From contig NAVB01000512.1 of the NCBI GenBank assembly GCA_002179805.1, positions 1-64,000 of the forward strand: a DNA stretch of 64,000 nt. The letters run 5' to 3'. Below are positions 55,982 through 64,000 of the stretch, piece by piece. The notes below the pieces were generated by a model, which saw nothing but the letters and a program-made list of their open reading frames with translations, had not been told where the DNA came from and did not search any database. Origin of the DNA: Acanthamoeba lenticulata (Eukaryota; Discosea; Longamoebia; Acanthamoebidae). Position 1 is the first letter of the stretch. Each line of letters begins with the position of its first letter. A program made the translations under genes and the position numbers.

Positions 55982-57148
55982 TCAGGAAGGACCCGCGTCG
56001 CCGCTGTCGTCGGTGTCGGAGCGCTCAAAGAAGATGGCTTGGCTGCGGCGCTGGAGGCGCAGCATCTTCTTCTGTTTGCGCTTCTCGCTCACGTTGAAGA
56101 GGAACAAGCGTGCTCGCTGGCCGAGCTTGTTGACGTGCTTCTTTTGCACGTACGAGATCGAGCTGTTGCCTGCGTCCAGTCTGCGATCATCAAACAAAAA
56201 GAGGTCATCAGCGCCACGAAAGAGCGAGTAGCAAGCAGGAAGGACAAACCGCTTGCCATCGTCCACGAGATAGAACTCCTTGCGGAGAGTACTGCCCATG
56301 AGGCTGGGCAAAGTGAGCACCACCACGATATGGCACTGTAGCGCGTGTTAGCGCGAGACGAGCACGCTAAAGACGGCAAGTAGAGGACGCACAGTGGGTT
56401 TGAGGCTGCTCCACTCTTCTTGCTCTGCACCATGTGCAGCCGTCGTGCCCTCGGGGATGCTCGTCTCATCGCGAAGCTCGACCGTGTAGGTGCCCTTGTG
56501 ATGGTACGTGATGGGGCGGTAGGATCGCTCGTGCGTGCGCAGGTCGAGGTGAGAGTAGCACAGCCGCTCGGCTACGCCATTGGGATGAAAGCGGAACAGG
56601 ATGTAGAACGACTTGGCAAAGTAGTGGGTGTGAGGTGAGGAGTCGACCTCTGACTCATAGTTCTTTCCCTCTAGGAACGTGGTGATGTATCGACACCACC
56701 CCTCCTCGTAGGCTACTCGCTGGAGGTGAGCTTCAATGTGGCAACGCATGTTGGCAACAAAGGCAGGCCAGCGCTGTTGCGCTTCTCCCTCCTCATCGCC
56801 TACAAGCTCTCGGTTGAAGGGTTGTGCTGGCCCGTACTTGTGGCAGTTGTTGACCCACACGCACCGCCACAGATCCTCCGTTCTGGCGATCGCGTTCCAC
56901 CTTCGGCATACGAGCTGCAACCTCGCGACGTCTTTAAGCTCGGCTTGCCAGCTAAGTTGGCCGAAGATGTGAAGAAGAAGCTCATCTGGCAAGAGGTCGT
57001 CCTGCACAATGCTAACGGATTCATCGTCCCCGACAACCCGTGCCTCAGGCAAGCAGTCCTGCCCTCTGTCTTTCTTGCGCGCCTTGTAGCTTTGTCGACG
57101 GCTTCGTCGTTTCTCCTTGTCGAGGAATTTGTGCAGATGCTGCTCCAT
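55982..57148 (-). CDS. F-box protein with beta-rich C-terminal domain (FBXO9-like layout)
   Basis: From the ATG at 57146-57148 (MEQHLHKFLDKEKRRSRRQS) a basic leader precedes an F-box: QDDLLPDELLLHIFGQLSWQ, ARLQLVCRRWNAIARTEDLW. The C-terminal half (YITTFLEGKNYESEVDS, SFYILFRFHPNGVAERLCYS, HERSYRPITYHHKGTYTVEL, REFYLVDDGKRFVLPACYS) is a beta barrel of the type that follows the F-box in FBXO9/Hrt3 proteins, where it reads a ...RFY.dG.v...t...p pattern and closes on a final HxG/GTY strand. It ends in a basic, Gln/Lys-rich tail (VSEKRKQKKMLRLQRRSQ). Two introns. Probably an SCF substrate adaptor. Confidence 0.78.
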
Positions 57149-57252
57149 TTCGTCTTCTCCTTCGTGTGTGCGTTTACAGCTTTTCTCTTCTTCTCGTGAC
57201 AAAATAAAAAGAAAAAACAGCAGAATAAAATCACAAGCACGTTGTTGAAGAG

Positions 57253-57747
57253 ATGGACGAGGGAACGAAGACAACAGTCCAGAAGATTCCGCTCCTTACT
57301 GTCAAGGCCGGCCCTACCGATGCGGACTTGTGGATCAAGCGATTGAAGGAGGAGTACACAGCCCTCATCAAGTTCGTGCAGATCAACAAGGAAGCTGATA
57401 ACGACTGGTTCACCCTCGAGGCGGCAAACAAGTTGGGCACGCGATGGAAGGGCAAGTGCTGGTTCATCCACAACTACTTGAAGTACTCGTTCGATCTCCA
57501 ATTCGAGATTCCTGTGGGCTATCCGCAGACCCCCATCGAGCTGCAGCTTCCTGAGCTTGAGGGCAAGACACCCAAGATGTACCGAGGCGGCAAGATCTGC
57601 CTTACCGTGCACTTCAAGCCTTTGTGGGCTCGCAACGTGCCTCACTTTGGCATCGCGCATGCCCTGGCCCTCGGTCTCGCCCCTTGGCTGGCTGCCGAAA
57701 TCCCTGACCTTGTTTCGAAGGGTCTTATCGAACCAGAGACGAAATAG
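57253..57747 (+). CDS. UFC1: UFM1-conjugating enzyme UFC1
   Basis: E2 enzyme that takes the ubiquitin-like UFM1 from UBA5 and hands it to the UFL1 ligase, a pathway tied to ribosomes at the ER. Single exon, 164 residues, the normal UFC1 size. Signatures: [19 protein letters not shown] at the N-terminus, [60 protein letters not shown], and the active-site Cys in [19 protein letters not shown]. Near-complete agreement with the family makes this one of the safest calls in the window. A divergent gap of 104 bp separates it from the F-box gene to the left. Confidence 0.97.
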   Translation: MDEGTKTTVQKIPLLTVKAGPTDADLWIKRLKEEYTALIKFVQINKEADNDWFTLEAANKLGTRWKGKCWFIHNYLKYSFDLQFEIPVGYPQTPIELQLPELEGKTPKMYRGGKICLTVHFKPLWARNVPHFGIAHALALGLAPWLAAEIPDLVSKGLIEPETK

Positions 57748-57881
57748 GAGTACTGTCTCTTCCCAAATGCACCTCCATCTCCTTCGCCCTTGTGATGGCA
57801 AACTCTTTTTATTTTTGGTGTTCAAAACATGTTCATCTTCTCTCACGCCAAGAGAGAAGTTGGTGGCGAGGTACAACCGCA

Positions 57882-60632
57882 TCAGCATCGCTTGATGAGG
57901 AAGATTGGAATGCGCACCCGCGGGTCGATGCGGCCGAACGACATGTGGAAGCTGACTACCAAGAGGTAGGTCTGGTGGAAGGTGGCCGTGTTGAACAACG
58001 ACTCGCCCAGCACGTCGCTCCAGCGCACCGGGTACGTCAGCTCCACCCCGCGCAGCATCTCGCCCGCGTCGACCTGCACATGGTAGATCCGCTTCTCGCC
58101 CAGCCGCCCGGCTCGTCCCGTGCCGCTGCTGCTGGTGCTGGTGCTGCTGCTGGCGCCGCTCGTCGCGCCGCGTCGGTTGGCACCCGGGTCGCCCGCTAGG
58201 CTGTTGCGTCGGCGCTGCATGAAGGCCTGGACGTCGGCCGGTGGCGCCTGCGGCGGTGGCGGCGGCCCGCCTGCGCCACCCAGGCTCGACCGGCGTAGGA
58301 CCGCGTGCGTCTGCGATGGCATGTGCGAGGATGATGATGATGAGGAGGACGAGGAAGAGGATGAGGCCCCTTCACCGCCGGCGATGCTGTTCCGCCGTCG
58401 GCCGGGCAGCGGCGGGCCGCCGGCCGCCGACGTCCCGCTGTCGCTGCCGCTGAGGCTGCTGCGTCGACGTCCGGCCCACGCTGGCCGCTCGAGGTTCTCC
58501 GGGCTCGAAGAGGATGAGGTGTCGCCCTGCGGGTGGTTGTCGTAGAGGTCGTCATCGTCTCCTTCATCCAGCTCCACCTCCTCGACGACCTCTTCGTCCT
58601 CGTTCCCGCCCTCGTTGTTGCTTTCGTTATCGGCCTGCTGCTGTTGCTGCTCGAGGCCGGCGTCAGGCTGATCCTGGTTGTGGCCTTGGGCGGCGACGAG
58701 CTGCCACCGACCGATGCCGCCGGCTCCGCGCTTGACGATCTCGCGGCAGACCTGCGACTCGCCCAGGATCTCGAGGACGGTGACCGACACGGCGTGCACG
58801 CGCGACTTGGAGCACCGGTTGTCGATGTTGCACGTGATCGTGATCGACTCCTCGTCGAGGTAGAAGAAGGTCTTGTCCAAGTGGGCCTCGAACCGCGCCC
58901 TTCGGTCGCTCTTCATCAGGAATCGCTTCTCGACGGCTTCGTGCGCCGGTGCTGTGGTGAAGATAGCGATCAGCACGAGGAGAAGAACGTGATGAAGTGA
59001 AACACGTACAGCCAGCGACACGCTCGACGCGGGTCTTGAGCTTGCGGTCCATGCGCTTGCTGTTGTGGAGCAGGAGGCTGTGCTTCATCGACATGACGTT
59101 GCTGTGCGGGAAGGGCAGGCCCAGCACGACGCATGCGTAGTACTCGACGCGGAAGTAGCTGCCCGACTTGGGCATCATGCGCAAGAAGGTGGGCGGCAGC
59201 CGCTGGTCGAGCAGGCTCTTCTTCGGGAAGGCGAACTTGATCGGGTACCTGGTGACGTTCCACAATGAGTATTTACGAATTGTGAAAAAAAATAAAAAAA
59301 AATAAAAAAAATCAAACAAAAAGTCATGAAGCAGAAGATGGTGAGGGAAGGAGACCTGTAGGTGCCACGATAGAGCGTAAGGGTCTGGCGCTTGCGCTCT
59401 TTCCAAGGAGTGTCGCCCAGGATCGGGACGTAGAAGCCCAGCACGGGCCGTTTTGACTTGCGTATGGCCTGGAGATGGTGGCGTGTAGTGCGATGAGCAT
59501 CGTTATAACGAAAAGAAGAGGAGGGCAACGTACGTTGCGGGCGGCGTCGTAGGCACGGAAGGCCTCTTCGCCGTAGACCATGAGGTAGAGGCCATGCGTA
59601 ACGACCTTTTCCGAGCGTACATTGATGGTGACCTCGCCCATGATGAACTGGTCGGGCTCATTGGTCTCCTGGCATTCAAATACGGAGGTGGTGAGGTTGA
59701 GGAAGAGCTCGTTGTCGGTGCCGCCCAACAGCTTCCTGATCTTCTTCTTGCCCTTGCTCTTTTTCTGCTTGACCACGAAGGTGAGCTTGTAGCGGTCCAT
59801 CCAAGTCAGCTGGTCGTTGCCCCACTTCCTGCGGTTGGCCTTGTAGGGATTGTGCTCCAAGTGGTGCTTCTCCTTCGAGTGCTGTACGCGATAAACGTAG
59901 GTTGATACTTGGCTCATCCTCTACGTTGAAAGAGGAGCCGGGGGGGGGGAGCGCACGTAGTAGAGGTCGCGCCACAAGTGATCGTCTTGGGAGACTTCGC
60001 GCAGAAGCGTACAGGTCTTGCCCACGTTCAACAAGTCCATGGCTTCCAAGTACCAGAAGATGCGGAACAGAACCTGTCGTTGAAGAAACACCGCAAACAA
60101 GTGAGCAAGAAGCTTCATTGTTGCGGGCAGGCCGCGGAGTGCGGGCACGAACCTCTCTTGGAAGGTGAGTCAGGATGAGAAGCATGTAGTAGTCGGCGTC
60201 GCCATACTCGACTTCCTTCTCTTCGACTCTTTCCTTGCCCTTGCCCTCGACAGAAGACGTGGTTCCCGCCGTGGCATCGCTCAGGAGGTTGGTCGCCGAG
60301 CCGTTGGGGGTGGCCGGAAGGGCCTCCATTTGTATCTCGTTGGGCGAGGCCTCAGCGCCCACGGGGCCCATGGCCTTAAGCATATCGCGCTCGAGGTGAG
60401 CTTGTCGCACGGACTCCATGTCCTCGAGTTCGAAGGCTTCGCCCTTCAGCTGAGCGCGCTCGAGTGACTGGGCATAGTTGTCCGGGCTGGTGGAAGCAAG
60501 GCTCAAGAACGACTCTGCGTCGTCATCAGTGTTCATGCCATCCTGCGGAAGGCCTTCTCCCTTCTTGCTGCTCTTTGTGAAGAACGTCTTCTTTGTTCTC
60601 TTTTTAATGGAAGAGGACAGTGAGCGCATCAT
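57882..60632 (-). CDS. F-box - arrestin fusion protein
   Basis: The ATG at 60630-60632 (MMRSLSSSIKKRTKKTFF) begins a basic Ser-rich leader and a disordered region. An F-box follows (LILTHLPRE/VLFRIFWYL, DLLNVGKTCTLLREVSQDDH then LW), and then an arrestin fold. The N-terminal arrestin sheet holds DNELFLNLTTSVFECQETN, GEVTINVRSEKVVTHGLYLM, FPKKSLLDQRLPPTFLRM, YFRVEYYACVVLGLPFPHSN. The C-terminal sheet starts KTFFYLDEESITITCNIDNR then CSKSRVHAVSV. Between two strands of the C-domain lies an insertion of about 180 residues, acidic at first and then carrying four R-R-x-S sites (58190-58471) and a Ser13 run. The end, YPVRWSDVLGESLFNTATFH, completes the sheet. About eight introns. Arrestin-type cargo reading is here fused directly to an SCF module. 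Confidence 0.85.
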
Positions 60633-61139
60633 CCTGCCGTTTTCGTTCTGTGTTCGCTTTACTTCGCCGCTTTCGTTCTTTCTTAGCTTGCTAGTCCTGG
60701 CGACGGCTCTACTCGAGTGTAACAGTGGGGGTAGTGTTGGTGGTATGAAAGTCTATGTGTGTAAAGCTCTGCGGGTGGGTGAGCGCCCGTTGCCTCTGCG
60801 CCGGAGCCGCCACTGCTCCTCTGTGCCTCAGAGTTGAAGAGGCGTAACAGAAATTTAGGCATGGGCCTGTGCGAAATTTCCGACGAAACAAAATCAAAAC
60901 TCCCCAGAGCTTGCCCTCGCCTTGATCGTCTCGCCGTTTTACCGGGCAGGATCCTGTTGTCAGCTAAGCTCTTTCCTCGTGACTGGATGTTCTGCTCTCG
61001 CTCGTTTTTTGAAAAGTGGTCGCATACGAGGATCAGGCTTACCGCAGGGTGGAACATGTTACGGAGCCATTTCCTTGTCCCTTTGCCTTTTTCTTTTGTT
61101 TGTTTCTCTTTAATATTCATCTTTTTTTAATTATTTATT
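60633..61139. other. Intergenic region, no gene seen
   Basis: Between the divergent F-box-arrestin and type I membrane protein genes. Frames on both strands are short and without recognisable content. An AT-rich stretch (61090-61139) lies just before the next start codon and probably holds its promoter. Confidence 0.5.
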
Positions 61140-62621
61140 ATGGTGTGTAGAAAAGGCCACGCGTTGTGGTTCCTCGTGGTTGTGATCGCAGTGTACCTCC
61201 ACGCCCCTGGTTCCGGACGACCACTCGTTGCATCTGCTGCTGAGTTGAGTGTCTCTCCTTCTGCGGAGCAAGAGTGTCAATCGTTGCAGCCACAACTTCG
61301 CGTGAACAAGCAACTGCTGCCCCTGGCTCACGTGGACACCCGTGCCAACAAGTGCTCACTCCCTCACCTGCTCGACTTCAACGATTTTGCTTGAATCTTC
61401 ACAAAACTCAAGTCTCACTTTCCGGCTGGCAGTGTAACTGTGGTGGTCGAGTGGCAGCTGGACGTCACCGTCCCTACGTTCTCGTTGAAGGCACGTTGCT
61501 GCTTGTCTGCCACATGTGAACGTGTTCATCCAGTGCGGTCGCTGAACTCATGGCGCCACAGAGCGAAGAGTGTCGGTTTCTGGTCCGCGTGACGGACGGC
61601 CTCCCGCCAGCCCCCCTTCGTGTTCCCTCCGAGATGGCGCCCTTGTTTACCACAACACACAACCAGGTACGTGTGTCTGTCCACTAGTCGGCCTGGGCGT
61701 GGCTACACCTTGGCCTGACTTGCTTTGGCCCAAATTCCCAGAGCTTGGTCCACCGCGAACACGCGTTCACGCTGCGCAAGGACGAGGCGGGCAAGCCCTT
61801 CTCGCTGCGCGACACTTGGACCTACACTTTGCTTCTGCAGCCGATGTCCCTGAGTCCGCTCAACGACAGCCTGCGCGTCGCGCTGCCTCTGCCCCGTCTG
61901 GCTCTCTTCTCCGTCCTGCCAGGTAAACGTCATTTGCGGTGCCGCGTCAGTGTGGTTGAAGTGTACGTGTGCTTGACTTGTCGTTTGCCGCCGATCGTGG
62001 CCTTTTTGGCACAGAGGGCGAGGCCGTGGAGATAGCTTCGGCCGTCCCGGCCGCACCGGTCGAACTCACGGTCAGCCTCCACTATGCGCCGCCGGCCATG
62101 TCCGTGCAAACCGCGCTGGGTCTCTCGGTGGTGTGCGTGGCGCTGGTGCTCGTCGGGTATCTCCTCGTCGCCCGCCGGCTCGAGTCGGTGGTCAGGGCAC
62201 GCGAAGAGGTGCGCCAACTTTCCTCTTCTTCATTCTTCTTCATTCTTTTAATTTGATGTCCCAGGCAAGTCAAATGTGCGTTTCTCAGAGCGTGACCATC
62301 TAAGGATAATACTCCCCGCCACACAATAAAAAGTGGCACTCTCAGGTGCTAATGACGAAGCGGCACGGTGGCTCCTCAGTAGTCGTCGCGCCCAGTAAAC
62401 CTGTGACGACGCCCAACAACACAACCGATCAGGCCACTACATCGTTATCATCAGTTGCGCCGGTGTCTCCGGACACTAGTGTTGTTGTTGTGGACCACCC
62501 TTCACCAAGTTCGTCCGAGGAGCCGGTGCCGTCGTCGTCTGGGCCATACCGCTTCAAGGCCAAGGACACGCGCAAGCGGTTCACGCGAACACAGCCAGGC
62601 GCTGGTGCCCTCGACTTCTAA
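61140..62621 (+). CDS. Type I single-span membrane protein, unknown function
   Basis: The ATG at 61140 opens a signal peptide (ALWFLVVVIAVYLHA). After several short exons the lumenal part reads SHFPAGSVTVVVEWQLDVTV, FLVRVTDGLPPAPLRVPSEM, TWTYTLLLQPMSLSPLNDSL and VALPLPRLALFSVLP, a beta-rich ectodomain. One span (ALGLSVVCVALVLVGYLLVA) is followed by a basic stop-transfer (RRLESVVRAREE). After an intron comes a Ser/Thr/Pro-rich cytosolic tail ending RTQPGAGALDF. The layout recalls ER-resident accessory subunits such as PIG-X, but no signature residue supports that. The exon between 61390 and 61560 is uncertain. Confidence 0.6.
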
Positions 62622-63169
62622 GCGTGCCGTTGGCCGCCCCAACATATTTTACACTGATTAATCCACAAAGAACAAGTTCCTTCCCTCACCAGACTCGTTC
62701 GGGGCGCGTGATGATCTGGATGATTTATTCCCAGTGATCTATTTCAGGGACTCTCATATTGTCCTGCCTGACGGGTAACACATCAGCCATCGCGTCATCC
62801 CCGCAAAATCACAGGCCATCTCCACTAGGACCGGTGAACTGGCCAATAAGGCAGCGTCGACTTCCCTTAAACAGGCTTGTCGATCAACCAACCACTGGCG
62901 AGCGAACCTGGCGATCGCCAGTTTACGGTTCGTACCTGCCAATTTTCCGTGCTTGGCCTGCCCGGCGTGCCGAGCAAGTTTCGCCTCCCGTGACTATTCG
63001 TGTACAAAAAAAGGCACCCAACTGGGCTCGTGTGTGCGGCTCAGGGCCAGCCAGTCCTAAGGCCACGACAACAGCCATCAGGGTCATCGCACAGTTCCGC
63101 ACTCCGCTCATAAAAAATGACCTTGACTTCGAAACCTCTCTCTCCTACACTCTCCGCCCAACAAACAAC
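62622..63169. promoter_or_regulatory. Upstream region of the GATA-factor gene, with a 14-bp palindrome
   Basis: No gene seen. A perfect 14-bp palindrome CTGGCGATCGCCAG lies at 62908-62921, inside a partly palindromic 20-bp stretch, and is preceded by a half copy (ACTGGCGAGCG) at 62893. Such dyads are typical binding sites for dimeric regulators. Its distance to the ATG is about 250 bp. Confidence 0.4.
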
Positions 63170-64000
63170 ATGCACCAAGCCTCCTTGTATTCTTCACAGC
63201 CACACGGCACATGGTTTGGCCCATCTTTGTCAAACACTTTGTCCCGAGTCGCTTCTCTGTGCCCTCAGCCGAGCTACATCCCTTGCTCGACGATAGAACT
63301 GTTGCACTCTTCGCCCTTGCCCTATGACGACGTACGTCGCAAGCCCTTCTCGTTGCCTAAAGCAATTGAGGTGGATCTCTTGCTGACCTTTGCTCCATGT
63401 GTGTGCTGCAGCTCGCCGCCTCGGCTTCAAGTCTGAGCTGGCTAGCTCACAAGGCCCAGCGGTCGCCCCTCTCGCTCGACGAGTGGCAACAGTTTGTGCG
63501 GACGACGGAGCAGCTCAGGCGAACCTTCTCCCAGCTCCAAAGCCACGACTCGTCTCGCCAGCGCAGCCCGTCGCCATCGACTACCTATACGACCACATCG
63601 ACATCTTCCTGTTGCAGCACACCGTGCTTGTCATCGCCGATGTCATCTCCATCGCCCTCGCCCATAAACACGCCACGCCATCGCAGCGGCTTTATGGACG
63701 TGACGATCGTCGAGGAGCAGAAGTGCGCTTCGCATCTTATCGACAACTTTCCTTCGCACGCCAGCACCGTGGTCCGCAAGAGGAACAGGCAACGAGGTGG
63801 GGTCAAGGAGTGCATCCACTGTGGCACCACCGAGTCGTCACAGTGGCGAAGAGGCCCCTTTGACAAGGCCAAGTACGTCATCGTAGCCCTCACCACAACT
63901 TGGAAGCGGAAAGCTAATCGTTTGCTCTTCTCGCAGTTTGTGCAATGCATGTGGGTTGCGCTACAGCCGCAACTTCGCCAAGAAGCAGCGCCAGCAGCAG
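63170..64000 (+). CDS. GATA-type zinc-finger protein (partial, runs off the right edge)
   Basis: Sequence-specific DNA-binding regulator. The ATG at 63170 starts MHQASLYSSQPHGTW; an intron with GTACGT donor follows YDD at about 63329. The second exon has LAASASSLSWLAHKAQRSPL, EQLRRTFSQLQSHDSS and a Ser/Thr/Pro-rich disordered region. The GATA finger is then ECIHCGTTESSQWRRGPFDK, followed across an intron by ANLCNACGLRYSRNFAKKQR. Cys spacing is C-x2-C-x18-C-x2-C, the plant/fungal type IVb, with the usual W-R-R-G-P core and N-A-C-G-L. The intron cuts the 18-residue loop. The protein is still open at 64000 in a Gln-rich stretch. Confidence 0.9.

Noticed and set aside
60683..61120. Possible gene in the spacer right of the F-box-arrestin gene
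   Set aside because: Open frames lack domains, splice support and codon bias; they overlap the likely promoters of both neighbours.
1..64000. CRISPR arrays, rRNA genes, bacterial operons or Shine-Dalgarno sites
   Set aside because: Nothing of the kind is present; the spliceosomal introns and gene families show eukaryotic nuclear DNA.

Overview
This window looks like nuclear DNA of a free-living amoeba, most likely Acanthamoeba or a close relative. The grounds are GC-rich exons split by many short GT-AG introns (donors very often GTACG or GTGCG), gene spacing of roughly 70-200 bp, and families typical of Amoebozoa: many F-box proteins, kelch and WD40 propellers, ankyrin proteins of the giant-virus type, a Galpha subunit and U-box/SANT proteins. 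The organism name is an inference; no rRNA or other marker gene is present. All CDS coordinates for spliced genes are spans from start to stop codon and include introns. Introns were placed by hand from splice signals and protein continuity.

Layout, left to right. 0-15 kb: a Galpha subunit running off the left edge (-), a kelch protein (+), a secreted propeller/hydrolase-like protein (-), an ankyrin-WD40 protein (-), an Hrq1/MrfA-type DNA-repair helicase (+) and a small Cys-rich membrane protein (-). 15-26 kb: a hairpin-rich intergenic block, a long HEAT/ARM-like protein with no clear start (+), a CUE-PARP protein (-), an intronless F-box-like/ankyrin gene of the kind shared with giant viruses (+), a broken MRH (mannose-6-phosphate receptor homology) gene and a second hairpin/TATA block. 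26-38 kb: a very large vWA-F-box-vWA protein (-), an F-box-Ras GTPase fusion ending in a CaaX box (+), an S10 carboxypeptidase (-), glyoxalase I (-) and an F-box protein with an amidotransferase-like region (-). 38-46 kb: Elongator subunit ELP2 (+), an RlaP-type nucleotidyltransferase (-), a dirigent-like secreted protein (-) and a SANT-U-box protein (+). 46-64 kb: a secreted protein (-), a zinc-finger protein (-), a Q-rich membrane protein (-), an alpha/beta hydrolase (+), two F-box proteins (+, -), the UFM1-conjugating enzyme UFC1 (+), an F-box-arrestin fusion (-), a type I membrane protein (+) and a GATA factor running off the right edge (+).

Functional theme. At least seven genes between 23 and 61 kb carry a recognisable or probable F-box, and each F-box is joined to a different cargo- or signal-sensing module: ankyrin repeats, vWA, Ras GTPase, arrestin, amidotransferase-like, or unknown. 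A U-box gene and the UFM1 E2 sit in the same stretch. The fusions suggest an expanded set of SCF-type ubiquitin ligase adaptors wired directly to signalling domains. Most neighbouring genes are divergent pairs sharing about 100-270 bp of promoter, or convergent pairs with 70-200 bp between stops.
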